From assembly GCA_937124615.1 (NCBI GenBank), contig CAKZKR010000055.1, forward strand, positions 1-46,334: a stretch of DNA of 46,334 bases. Direction: 5' to 3'. Each line of letters starts with the position of its first letter. Position 1 is the first letter of the stretch. The notes beneath the pieces are model-generated. The model ran no database searches. It was not told the DNA's origin and saw only the letters and a program-made list of their open reading frames with translations. The position numbers were made by a program, and so were the translations under genes. Of the stretch, positions 16,183 to 24,709 are shown one piece after another. This stretch comes from an uncultured bacterium. Lineage in GTDB: Bacteria > Hydrogenedentota > Hydrogenedentia > Hydrogenedentales > Hydrogenedentaceae.

Positions 16183-17664
16183 ATGCTGTATTACATAGCT
16201 ATTTTATTACTTCCATATTTTGGAATAATTAATGTTCTTACCTATCATACAGTTAGAGCAGGGGGTGCTGTTTTTACTTCCTTTTTTATTACTTTAATGA
16301 TAGGGTCTGTTGTAATACATAAGTTACAAGAAATGAAAATAGGACAATATATAAAGAAAGAACATGTTGCGGACCTGCATAAACTACATAAGGGAAAGGC
16401 GGGAACCCCTACAATGGGTGGTATTTTAATTCTTATTTCGACTTTTATCTCTCTATTAGTTTGGGGACGGCTTAACAATCGTTTTTTATGGCTTGCAATG
16501 GCTGTTTTTTGTGCTTTAGGTATTTTGGGTTTTTTAGATGACTATATTAAGTTGAAACGAAGACATAATGATGGGTTGAGGGCGAGAGATAAATTAATAG
16601 GGCAAATCCTTATTGGAATAGTATTGGGGATTTATTTGTATTTTAATCCGATAACTCCTGGAGCCATTTATTTAACTCAATCGGATGTAAAAGATTGGTC
16701 GAGTTTGAAAAAACAGTTGGTTCAAGGTTTAGATAGAAGTGGAAGTCCAGAACTTATTTTTATTTGTTCACAAATCCCCCCTTTATTAAAAGAACATTTA
16801 CTTCGATTAGACCTAAAAAAAGAACTGGAAGTAGAAGAGCAATCACTACTTATTCGAAGTCTTAATCAAGTTATAGATAGTGATGGATGGCAATACAATT
16901 CAATATGGATGGGAAAGGAATTATCACAAGAAGTTCATGAATATCTGGAAAACAGGAATAAAATCAGGTCTTTTCAGAAACAGCGGTTAGGACGATTGTT
17001 GATTGAACATACATTTAGAGATTCTTTTTATGAGTCAGTATCTTCACTACATACAAAGGTAGGTGTGCCCGGTTTTAAAAATCTTTTTATTCCGTTAGGT
17101 ATTTTTTACATTTTTTTTGTTGGTCTTATTGTTGTTAGTGTGTCCAATGCTGTAAATTTGACCGATGGATTAGATGGGCTTGCCATTGGGTCATCGATTA
17201 TTTCTGTGATGGCTTACGCAGGTATTGCATATATTGTGAGCCGTGCTGACTGGAGCCGTTATTTATTCCTTACTTATGTGCCAGAAGCAAGTGAACTTTT
17301 CGTATTCGGTTCAGCATTATTGGGGGCCGGTTTAGGGTTCCTATGGTATAATGGACATCCTGCAGAAGTCTTTATGGGTGATACAGGGTCTTTGTCGTTA
17401 GGTGGGGCAATAGCGTCTCTTGCTGTTTTAACAAAGCAAGAATTATTACTTCCATTAGTAGCCGGTATATTTGTTTTAGAGGCTGGTAGCGTTTTACTAC
17501 AAGTGGTATCGTTCAAATTGACTGGAAAACGAATTTTTCGTATGGCCCCCTTACATCATCATTTTGAATTATTAGGTTGGACGGAAACAAAAGTTACACT
17601 CCGTTTTTGGATAATTGCTTTACTATTTGCGTTATTAAGTTTAGGAGCACTTAAGTTACGATGA
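16183..17664 (+). CDS. mraY: Phospho-N-acetylmuramoyl-pentapeptide-transferase MraY with large insertion
   Basis: MraY makes lipid I from UDP-MurNAc-pentapeptide and undecaprenyl phosphate in the inner membrane. The conserved cytosolic motifs are all present: KAGTPTMGGILI, FLDDYIKLKRR (catalytic Asp pair), NAVNLTDGLDGLA, FMGDTGSLSLGGAIA and APLHHHFELLGW. The protein has 493 residues, about 130 more than the usual 320-370. The surplus is one block, about residues 160-292, after the helix LIGQILIGIVLGIYLYF and before FKNLFIPLGIFYIFF. In known MraY topology this is the periplasmic loop between helices 4 and 5. The block is polar and helix-rich (KKQLVQGL, LKEHLLRLDLKKEL, QEVHEYLENRNK), without a recognised family. 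GAGGG lies just before the start. It overlaps murD by 4 bases. Confidence 0.95.
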   Translation: MLYYIAILLLPYFGIINVLTYHTVRAGGAVFTSFFITLMIGSVVIHKLQEMKIGQYIKKEHVADLHKLHKGKAGTPTMGGILILISTFISLLVWGRLNNRFLWLAMAVFCALGILGFLDDYIKLKRRHNDGLRARDKLIGQILIGIVLGIYLYFNPITPGAIYLTQSDVKDWSSLKKQLVQGLDRSGSPELIFICSQIPPLLKEHLLRLDLKKELEVEEQSLLIRSLNQVIDSDGWQYNSIWMGKELSQEVHEYLENRNKIRSFQKQRLGRLLIEHTFRDSFYESVSSLHTKVGVPGFKNLFIPLGIFYIFFVGLIVVSVSNAVNLTDGLDGLAIGSSIISVMAYAGIAYIVSRADWSRYLFLTYVPEASELFVFGSALLGAGLGFLWYNGHPAEVFMGDTGSLSLGGAIASLAVLTKQELLLPLVAGIFVLEAGSVLLQVVSFKLTGKRIFRMAPLHHHFELLGWTETKVTLRFWIIALLFALLSLGALKLR

Positions 17665-19049
17665 ACATGCCTATATTCAAACCTGAAGAAATAAAGTCAT
17701 TAACTCGTGCATTAGTTATCGGTGCTGGTAAATCAGGTGTTGCTTCTGCACAATTATTGAGAAAGCAAGGGAAAAAGATAATTATTAGTGATATAAAAAA
17801 GAAAGAGGAAATTCCGGATGCTGTGGAAATCTTTAATAAATTAGGTATTGACTATGTATTCGGAGAACATTCAGAGGATTTGCTATCCGGAATAGATTTT
17901 ATAATTGTTAGTCCGGGTGTCTCCCCAAAGATTTCTTTATTACAGACTGCAAGAGAGATGAATATTCCAATACTTGGTGAGTTTGAGTATGCTTATTACT
18001 ATACAGAGACTCCTATTATTGCTGTTACAGGAACAAATGGAAAAACTACGGTTACTTCCTGGATACACCATACATTAAAAGAGTTGGGTTTTGATAGTGT
18101 TTTGGCCGGGAATAATGATATTCCCTTATCAAATGTAGTTGCAGAGGATATAAAAAGTGAATGGATAGTTGCAGAACTAAGTAGTTATCAGTTGGAGTAT
18201 AGTTATTATTTTCATCCTCGTGTTGCTGTTGTTCTGAATGTTACCCCAGACCATATAACGCGTCATCCCACACTAAAAGAATATGCAGGTGTAAAAAACA
18301 GAATATTTCAAAATCAGGAGAATGGAGATACTGCAGTAATCAATAAGGATGATGAATGGGTTTACTCAATGACAGTTCCTTCTTTCGTGAATAAATATTA
18401 TTTTTCCTTGTATTCTGAAGTGAACCCTGGAGCATGGCTTTTGTCCAAAGGTGGTTATAGAAAGTATGTATGCTTTAATAATGAAGTTTTAAATGGTGTA
18501 GATTCTTTACCGTTAAAAGGGACGCATAATGTATCTAATGCGCTTGCGGTGTTGACTTCTATTTGTGCAATCCAAAAGTCTCCAAAAGAAGTTTTTCAAG
18601 CGATGACTTTTTTTAAAGGGGTTCCTCATAGAATTGAATTTTTGGGCTGTAAAAATGGGGTGGAGTTTTATAATGACTCAAAGTCTACGAATGTAGAAAG
18701 TCTTCGTGTTGCTTTAGAAAGTTTCCATCAGCCGATAATTTTGATAGCGGGGGGACGAGGTAAAGGGTCGAGTTATTGGCCTTTGCGAGAGTTAGTAAAA
18801 GAAAAAGTCCATTTCCTGATAACAATTGGTGAAGATGCTGAAAATATCGAAAAATCTTTTTCGGATTTGGTAAAAACGGAGAGGGTAATGTCAATGGAGG
18901 AAGCCGTTAAAGTAGCATGGAAGAATGCTTTCCCAAAATCCGTTGTATTGTTGTCTCCTGCATGTGCGAGTTTTGATATGTATCCAAACTTTGAAGTTCG
19001 TGGGGACCATTTTCGAGAATGTGTCCGGAAATTATTAGAGAAGGAGTAA
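17661..19049 (+). CDS. murD: UDP-N-acetylmuramoylalanine--D-glutamate ligase MurD
   Basis: MurD adds D-glutamate to UDP-MurNAc-L-Ala with ATP in the cytosol. The 462-residue protein has an N-terminal Rossmann-like UDP-binding domain (ALVIGAGKSGVASAQLL), the VSPGVSP loop, the ATP loop AVTGTNGKTTVTSW (about 121-134), ELSSYQLEY, NVTPDHITRH and the C-terminal FYNDSKSTNVES and IAGGRGKGSSY motifs typical of MurD. ATG at 17661 overlaps the mraY stop (ATGA); ATG at 17667 is an alternative that loses two residues. ftsW follows after 4 bases. Confidence 0.97.
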   Translation: MNMPIFKPEEIKSLTRALVIGAGKSGVASAQLLRKQGKKIIISDIKKKEEIPDAVEIFNKLGIDYVFGEHSEDLLSGIDFIIVSPGVSPKISLLQTAREMNIPILGEFEYAYYYTETPIIAVTGTNGKTTVTSWIHHTLKELGFDSVLAGNNDIPLSNVVAEDIKSEWIVAELSSYQLEYSYYFHPRVAVVLNVTPDHITRHPTLKEYAGVKNRIFQNQENGDTAVINKDDEWVYSMTVPSFVNKYYFSLYSEVNPGAWLLSKGGYRKYVCFNNEVLNGVDSLPLKGTHNVSNALAVLTSICAIQKSPKEVFQAMTFFKGVPHRIEFLGCKNGVEFYNDSKSTNVESLRVALESFHQPIILIAGGRGKGSSYWPLRELVKEKVHFLITIGEDAENIEKSFSDLVKTERVMSMEEAVKVAWKNAFPKSVVLLSPACASFDMYPNFEVRGDHFRECVRKLLEKE

Positions 19050-19053
19050 TGAA

Positions 19054-20190
19054 ATGTGTAAAGATTCATTAGCAATAATTATTATTACTTCAATTTTGGT
19101 AATACTTGGGCTTATGGTGGGGTATAGCGTTGAAGGTTTAACAAGTAATTTGCAATCTTTTTTGATTAAACAATTTATTTTGTTGTTTGTAGGCGGAGGG
19201 ATTTTTATTACTTTGTTATTTTCTGATTATCATATATTTTTTAAGCCGAAATACTTTTGGTCTATTTCTGCTGTTTGTATATTAGGGTTAATAATAGTTT
19301 TGTTGGTCAGCGATGTGAAGAAAGGAGCGGCAAGATGGATAGAAATTTATAGGGGCTTTTCTATCCAGCCCTCTGAATTTGCAAAGATAGCTGTTTTGAT
19401 AAATATTACATGGTACTTATCCCGTTTTCATAGTAAACTGAAAACATGGTGTTTTGGAATTGTTTTCCCTGTTTTACTTGGAGGATTCTATAGTTTCTTA
19501 ATTCTATTAGAGAATGACCAGGGAACACCTATGCTTATTATGACGGTAGTTCTTTGTATGATCTTTGTTGCTGGAGTAAAGAAACGGGATTTGTTTATAG
19601 GGTCATTACCTTTAGTGGTTCTTTTTAGCCTTGCTATTGTTTTAAAACCACATAGAATTGACCGAATTATATATACATGGTTTCCCGAATGGGACCCCGC
19701 GGGTAAAGGATGGCATATTATTCAATCATTAGTATCTTTTTATCGTGGTAATTTATTAGGAGTGGGTATTGGTGCGGGTGAGCAAAAACTAGGTTATTTG
19801 CCAGAAGCACATCGGGATTTCCCTTTTTCAATTGTTGGTGAGGAAATGGGGATGATGGGAACAATACTTATTGTTTTATTATTTTTCTTGCTTGTTTATT
19901 ATGGTTTTGAAATATCGAGAAAATCCCCGGACTTACAGGGCTCTCTTCTGGCTTTTGGAATAACATGTATGATTGGAATTCAAGGGATAATAATGATGAT
20001 GGTAAATACAGGGCTCCTTCCTATAAAAGGGATGTGTTTGCCGTTAGTAAGTAGCGGGGGTTCTTCTTTTGTCTCCTCAATGGCAATGTTAGGTTGTCTT
20101 GTAAATATTGGGTTTCAGGAAATTCAAATGGAAACATCCGCTCAAAAGAAGGCTTTTATTTTTTTCTCTGCAATAGGTTTGTCTAAATGA
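19054..20190 (+). CDS. ftsW: FtsW/RodA-family lipid II polymerase, probably FtsW
   Basis: SEDS-family proteins polymerise glycan strands from lipid II in the inner membrane together with a class B PBP. The 378-residue protein has about ten hydrophobic helices and the SEDS signatures GAARWIEIYRGFSIQPSEFAKIA, ENDQGTPMLI (Asp of the catalytic region), the FPEWDPAGKGWHIIQSL loop, and FPFSIVGEEMGMMG, followed by PLVSSGGSSF. Its position at the end of the mur genes, with ftsI in the same operon, favours FtsW over RodA. GAGTAATGAA overlaps the murD end, and the gap is 4 bp. murG and murC, which usually follow, are missing; queA comes next after 28 bp. Confidence 0.93.
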   Translation: MCKDSLAIIIITSILVILGLMVGYSVEGLTSNLQSFLIKQFILLFVGGGIFITLLFSDYHIFFKPKYFWSISAVCILGLIIVLLVSDVKKGAARWIEIYRGFSIQPSEFAKIAVLINITWYLSRFHSKLKTWCFGIVFPVLLGGFYSFLILLENDQGTPMLIMTVVLCMIFVAGVKKRDLFIGSLPLVVLFSLAIVLKPHRIDRIIYTWFPEWDPAGKGWHIIQSLVSFYRGNLLGVGIGAGEQKLGYLPEAHRDFPFSIVGEEMGMMGTILIVLLFFLLVYYGFEISRKSPDLQGSLLAFGITCMIGIQGIIMMMVNTGLLPIKGMCLPLVSSGGSSFVSSMAMLGCLVNIGFQEIQMETSAQKKAFIFFSAIGLSK

Positions 20191-20218
20191 AGTAATACAC
20201 GAGAGCAAGGATCTTTTT

Positions 20219-21244
20219 ATGCTTACTGAGGAACTAAACTATTATTTGCCACAAGATAGAATCGCTCAGCATCCGGTTAAACCGCGTGATTCTTCACGAT
20301 TGTTGATTGTGGATAGGGATTCTGGTTCTATAAGAGAGGATGTATTTCGAAATTTACACCGTTATTTAAACAAAGGTGATGTTATTGTCTTAAACGATAC
20401 GAGAGTTATTCATGCACGGTTGTATGGGTATAAAGAAAAAACGGGTGGAAAAGTAGAAGTGTTTTTGTTAAAACAAATAGGGAAACATGATTGGATAGCC
20501 CTGGTGAAACCTTCGGCAAAAATTCCCATTGGTACTCGTGTTATTATTCATAATGATGTCGTACTTGAAGTCCGTGATTTTTTAGGAGAAGGGAAACGTG
20601 TCGTGCACTATCCCGAAGGAAATCTTTTATCAATTATTCAGAAGATAGGTATAGTCCCTTTGCCTCCATACATTCGTAGAGAAACACCTGAACCTGATGA
20701 TAGAATTCGTTATCAGACAGTATTTGCCAGGAGGTCGGGCTCTGTTGCCGCTCCAACAGCGGGTTTGCATTACACAAACCGTGTATTAAAAAAGTTAAAA
20801 GAGCGAGGTATTGATGTATGTTTTATAACGCTCCATGTCGGATATGGAACATTTAAACCTATTACAACTGAAAAGGTGGAACAACATAGTATCGATGCTG
20901 AAGATTTTACCATTAGTGAAAATACCGCTATTTTATTAAATAAGAAAAAGAGTGATGGTAAACGGATCGTTGCTGTAGGGACTACTGTTACAAGAGTTCT
21001 TGAATCTCAATATATTAATGGAAAGTTTCGAGCGGGGGTGGGCTCTACAACAAAATATATATATCCTCCTTACACTTTTCAGGCAATCGATGTTTTACAA
21101 ACAAATTTTCATCTTCCGAGGTCGTCTTTATTAGCATTAGTGTTTGCTTTTGCTGGTAAAGAATTGGTTATGAAAGCATATAATTATGCAATAGAGCATC
21201 ATTTTCGTTTTTACTCATATGGTGATACAATGTTGATTTTATAG
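20219..21244 (+). CDS. queA: S-adenosylmethionine:tRNA ribosyltransferase-isomerase QueA
   Basis: QueA transfers and isomerises the ribosyl part of SAM onto preQ1 in tRNA, forming epoxyqueuosine. The 341-residue protein has LPQDRIAQHPVKPRDSSRLLI at the N-terminus (positions 9-29), LNDTRVIHARLYG, EVFLLKQ, PLPPYI, RYQTVFAR, GSVAAPTAGLHYT and TLHVGYGTFKPI, all QueA signatures, plus TNFHLPRSSLLAL near the end. AAGGA lies about 9 bases before the ATG. It follows ftsW closely and precedes a QueD-like gene, so a queuosine pair has been appended to the dcw operon. No preQ1 riboswitch-like structure was recognised before it. Confidence 0.97.
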   Translation: MLTEELNYYLPQDRIAQHPVKPRDSSRLLIVDRDSGSIREDVFRNLHRYLNKGDVIVLNDTRVIHARLYGYKEKTGGKVEVFLLKQIGKHDWIALVKPSAKIPIGTRVIIHNDVVLEVRDFLGEGKRVVHYPEGNLLSIIQKIGIVPLPPYIRRETPEPDDRIRYQTVFARRSGSVAAPTAGLHYTNRVLKKLKERGIDVCFITLHVGYGTFKPITTEKVEQHSIDAEDFTISENTAILLNKKKSDGKRIVAVGTTVTRVLESQYINGKFRAGVGSTTKYIYPPYTFQAIDVLQTNFHLPRSSLLALVFAFAGKELVMKAYNYAIEHHFRFYSYGDTMLIL

Positions 21245-21263
21245 ATAATAAGGAAGAGAATCC

Positions 21264-21959
21264 ATGTTACAAATATCGAAATGTGTGTATTTTGATTCGG
21301 CTCATCAAAATAGACATAAAGGGGGTAAATATTCCCAATTACATGGACATACCTTTTTTGCAGAGATTATTGCAGAAGGTCTTTTACATACAAACTATGG
21401 TTGGATCGTTGATTTTAGTGAAATTAAAAGCAGTATTATTCCGATAATAGATGTTCTGGACCATTCTTATTTGAATGAAATTCCCGGATTGGAGGAAGAT
21501 GCAACTATTCCTGCAATAAAGGGATGGATTCTTGGGCAGATTAAAGAAAAACCATGGTGGTTTAAGGATATTCACATAGGGATTGTTGGTGATTTAAAAT
21601 TTAAGCCCAAAAGGATACCTATGAAGAAACACTGTTCGGAATTGTGGGCTTTTTCATTTGAATCAGCTCAGTCATTACCCCAACTTCCAGATTCGCATCC
21701 CTGTCATTCTTTACATGGACATAGTTACTTTGTAAAGGCTTGTGCAAAAGATATGGAAACTTTACCGAAGGCTCTAAAAAAAATATATGATATGTTGGAC
21801 CATCATTGGCTAAATGAAATTTTGGGCTTGGAAAAGGCAACGAGTGAAGTTCTTACATTTTGGATTGTTGAGAAGTTACGGGAATTTAATCATTCTCCTA
21901 AGATTGTGGTTGTTCAAGAAACGCCGTCTTCGTATTGTATATGGCGGGAGCATGAATAG
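21264..21959 (+). CDS. Two-module 6-pyruvoyl-tetrahydropterin synthase/QueD family protein
   Basis: Two PTPS/QueD modules are fused in 231 residues. Module 1 (about 1-115) has FDSAH with His14, LHGHT (His27, His29) and VLDHSYLNE. Module 2 (about 122-231) has FSFESAQSL, HPCHSLHGHSY (Cys147, His151, His153), MLDHHWLNE and VVQETPSSY (Glu219). In QueD, three His bind zinc, and Cys, Asp-His and Glu take part in catalysis. Module 1 keeps all three zinc His but has Tyr at the Cys place and no C-terminal Glu. Module 2 keeps Cys and Glu but has Gln136 in place of the first zinc His. A composite active site is possible. Next to queA, making 6-carboxytetrahydropterin for queuosine is the likely role. 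AAGGAAG lies 9-10 bases before ATG. Confidence 0.88.
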   Translation: MLQISKCVYFDSAHQNRHKGGKYSQLHGHTFFAEIIAEGLLHTNYGWIVDFSEIKSSIIPIIDVLDHSYLNEIPGLEEDATIPAIKGWILGQIKEKPWWFKDIHIGIVGDLKFKPKRIPMKKHCSELWAFSFESAQSLPQLPDSHPCHSLHGHSYFVKACAKDMETLPKALKKIYDMLDHHWLNEILGLEKATSEVLTFWIVEKLREFNHSPKIVVVQETPSSYCIWREHE

Positions 21960-21962
21960 CAA

Positions 21963-23633
21963 TTAATAGGGGCTGTTTGGGGAAGTATTTTCTACACCTG
22001 CTGGATAAGTGTCTTCAAATACTAAGATAGGTTGGTTTTTAGAATTCCGAGTTTCATTTGCAGTTGTTATACGAATGGCGGCTGTGTCCTGAAATACACA
22101 AGACCACTCACAAAAACCACAACCAATACACAAATCGGGGTCAACTTCGGGTTGTTTTATTTTTACCACTCTACCATCTCTGAGAGTTACTTCCCTTTCT
22201 ATAAGATAAATGGCCTTAGGAGAGAGAGGACAATGTTCCTCACAAACGAGACATTCCCTGCCGTAAGAATAAGGAATGCATCTTCCTTTATCGAATGTCG
22301 CCAATCCAATTTTGGTCTTTTGTTTATTTTGTAATGAAAGTGGTTGAATTGCTTGAGTAGGACACACCTGACCACACATATTACAACTGTATAAACAATA
22401 TCCAATTTTAGGTACAAGTTTAGGTGTCCAAAGGGCTTCCCATCCACCTTCTATTCCTGCGGGTTGGATAGCATTGGTAGGACACACCCGCATGCATACG
22501 CCACATTGAATACAGCGTTGTAGAAAGTCTCTTTCGTTCCTTGCTCCCGGTGGTCGGATTAGTGTTGAAGGGAAAGGTTGTCCCTGTTTGGATTGAGGAG
22601 CGACACGGAAACCCAACAATCCTGCAGTCCCTGTTGCCATTGCTGTTAGAACCGTTCTTCTTGGATAATCAAGTTTTCCTGTGGTGATGGTGTTCTTTCC
22701 TGGAAGTTGAAACTGGAATGTAATGGAGTCTGAACGACACGATGCTACACAATTCCAGCAAACAAAACATTCTGTTGGTAACCAATTTCCTCTCTGGTCT
22801 GGTTGGGCTCCTGCTGGACATGCTTTACTGCATAGTCGACAGTTAGAGCAGGAACTCTCATCATTTTTAATACGCATTAATGGTTTTTGCGAAATAAGTC
22901 CTAATAGTCCACCTAAGGGGCATATATATCGACACCAAAATCGGGGTCGAAGGAAATTCAGTCCTATTGCAAGGAGCAGAGTGAAAGTAATAATAGTACC
23001 CTCTGTGTAGAATGTTTTTTGGGACATCCTAAAAACATGGGCTCGGAATTTTTTATAGATGGGTTCTGAAATTTTAGTAACAGGGACCCCGAATATTTTT
23101 GGGTCCTCGTTATATATTGCTGTGCTGGATTCTTCGATTGCGATGTGAAATGCAGGGAATACACTAGTAGTTAAAGCACGATAGAAAAAGGAAAATGGGT
23201 CGAAAATTCCAAACCAATGCCCTCCAAATAGGCTCATTCCCAGCATTGCAAATAAAATGAAGTATTTAATACGGTGACCAGTTGTTCTGTTTTGGTATTC
23301 TTTCTTTTTTAGTCCCAGTTGTGCCAACCAGGTAAAGAAAGTATGAAGGGTTCCAAAAGGACAGAACCATCCACAGAACACTCTTCCTAATAGAAGGGTG
23401 ACTATAATTGTAATAATACACAGTAACGATAATCCTGTGATTGTCCATGTAGAGAGAAATGTAAGTAAAAAAATGAGAGGGTTAAGATGAAAGAAAATTT
23501 TATAAATTTCTGTTGTGTTTGCATCATCTATGAAATGTAGATTCCATGCAAGAACGATAAATAAAGCCAAAAATCCTAATTGACAAAAACGCCTTATCCA
23601 TTGTGTCCATGAACGGGGTCTTTTAAACTTCAT
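21963..23633 (-). CDS. NapH-NapG-like fused membrane 4Fe-4S ferredoxin
   Basis: The 556-residue protein looks like a NapH/NosR-type quinol-side ferredoxin joined to a NapG-type ferredoxin. Residues 1 to about 260 have four to five membrane helices and two CxxxCP motifs (CGWFCPFG, CRYICPLGG). Two 4Fe-4S clusters follow (CSNCRLCSKACPAG; CFVCWNCVASC). Then comes YPRRTVLTAMATGTAGLLGF, a degenerate Tat-like segment as at a NapG start, followed by four more clusters (CIQCGVCMRVCP, CLYSCNMCGQVCP, CLVCEEHCP, CIGCGFCEWSC). It probably moves electrons from the quinone pool to an unknown acceptor at the membrane. No nitrate or nitrous oxide reductase is in the window. It starts 5 bp after the DUF362 gene, so the two are cotranscribed. 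It is convergent with the QueD-like gene after 3 bp. Confidence 0.88.
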   Translation of the reverse strand: MKFKRPRSWTQWIRRFCQLGFLALFIVLAWNLHFIDDANTTEIYKIFFHLNPLIFLLTFLSTWTITGLSLLCIITIIVTLLLGRVFCGWFCPFGTLHTFFTWLAQLGLKKKEYQNRTTGHRIKYFILFAMLGMSLFGGHWFGIFDPFSFFYRALTTSVFPAFHIAIEESSTAIYNEDPKIFGVPVTKISEPIYKKFRAHVFRMSQKTFYTEGTIITFTLLLAIGLNFLRPRFWCRYICPLGGLLGLISQKPLMRIKNDESSCSNCRLCSKACPAGAQPDQRGNWLPTECFVCWNCVASCRSDSITFQFQLPGKNTITTGKLDYPRRTVLTAMATGTAGLLGFRVAPQSKQGQPFPSTLIRPPGARNERDFLQRCIQCGVCMRVCPTNAIQPAGIEGGWEALWTPKLVPKIGYCLYSCNMCGQVCPTQAIQPLSLQNKQKTKIGLATFDKGRCIPYSYGRECLVCEEHCPLSPKAIYLIEREVTLRDGRVVKIKQPEVDPDLCIGCGFCEWSCVFQDTAAIRITTANETRNSKNQPILVFEDTYPAGVENTSPNSPY

Positions 23634-23638
23634 GATGT

Positions 23639-24574
23639 TTATACTACGATTTCCTGGTATTTTAATTTGTTTTTATAGTCGATTTGTCCCAAACCCGATT
23701 CAAATGCTTTTTTTACAGTTCCTATTTGATTTGGGTCATAGTTTAATATTTCACATCCAAAAGCATCCAGAGCTACAATGTCAACCGATACTGCAACTGT
23801 GTTCAATCTTTTAACATCTTTCAAATCACCACCTTGTGGACCATTTGCAGTGAGAATACGAATGGCATCGAGGATAGAGATTTTGGGTTTCATATATGCT
23901 GTTAAGTCTTTTATACAGGTGGGTAAATCCTGATGGAACATTCGACGATTTTCAATTACACCCATGTAGTTTTTCATAGCCAGTGTAACAGTAGTGGAAG
24001 CATGATGTTTGGCTACGGGAACACTAATTAAAATATCCGATTCTATCATTTCCGGGTATATGGGAATCTTTTTTACCCGTTCACCATCTATATTTGTTTC
24101 TTTAAAACGGCTACGGTCTATATACACAAGTTCGGCCCCTGTTTCTTTTGCAACCGCAGAAATTCCACTTGTTACATAAGATTTTGTGGCATCATTTACA
24201 GTGTTATCGCCAACCTTAACTGTTTTAGCACCAGCATTAAAACATAGTTCAATCAAAGTCCTTAATAAATCAGGATTTGTATTTGAAGCTTGTTCTGGAG
24301 TTCTATCCCATGCCATATTTGGTTTTATCCAAACGACATCGCCTTTTTTAATAAACCGTTCTAATCCACCGATGGATTCAATGGCTTTTTTGGTAAGTTT
24401 TTCAGCTATTTCGCGTGTAGGTTCTTCGGGGATGGGGTCTCCTTTCCATTTGCAGACCACCATGTCTAATGGAGATGTTTTATCTTGTGCTCTTCCGATA
24501 ATGGGTTGAAGGGCCAATACCCCAGCACAGCAACCTGTTTCAATGAGGAATTGTCTACGTGTTTTCTTTTTCAT
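23639..24574 (-). CDS. Tat-exported DUF362 family protein
   Basis: The 311-residue protein begins MKKKTRRQFLIETGCCAGVLAL, a twin-arginine signal (RRQFL), so it is exported folded, or anchored. The body matches DUF362: VVWIKPNMAWDRTPEQ, PDLLRTLIELCFNAGAKTV, ISVPVAKHHASTTVTLAMKNYMG, and AVSVDIVALDAFGCEIL near the end. DUF362 proteins are often found with ferredoxin domains or genes; their reaction is not known. The gene directly precedes the NapH-NapG-like gene with a 5-bp gap, so an exported redox partner is plausible. AGGAGAATAAACA precedes the ATG. A TATAAT lies on the minus strand at 24628-24633. Confidence 0.88.
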   Translation of the reverse strand: MKKKTRRQFLIETGCCAGVLALQPIIGRAQDKTSPLDMVVCKWKGDPIPEEPTREIAEKLTKKAIESIGGLERFIKKGDVVWIKPNMAWDRTPEQASNTNPDLLRTLIELCFNAGAKTVKVGDNTVNDATKSYVTSGISAVAKETGAELVYIDRSRFKETNIDGERVKKIPIYPEMIESDILISVPVAKHHASTTVTLAMKNYMGVIENRRMFHQDLPTCIKDLTAYMKPKISILDAIRILTANGPQGGDLKDVKRLNTVAVSVDIVALDAFGCEILNYDPNQIGTVKKAFESGLGQIDYKNKLKYQEIVV

Positions 24575-24627
24575 TGTTTATTCTCCTAATCTTGAACTTG
24601 TATTTTAGCAGGCTATGTATTGTTTTC

Positions 24628-24633
24628 ATTATA
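24628..24633 (-). promoter_or_regulatory. -10 element of the DUF362/ferredoxin operon
   Basis: TATAAT on the minus strand, 54 bases before the DUF362 start codon, in a 135-bp AT-rich gap. No good -35 element is found at 16-18 bp; TTGAAA at 24655-24660 would be 21 bp away. Confidence 0.35.
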
Positions 24634-24709
24634 CTATATTTCAACGATTTTTTATTTCAAATATTTAGACATATTTTAATAAAATATTAGTTTCGTTTCA
24701 GTTGTTTAA

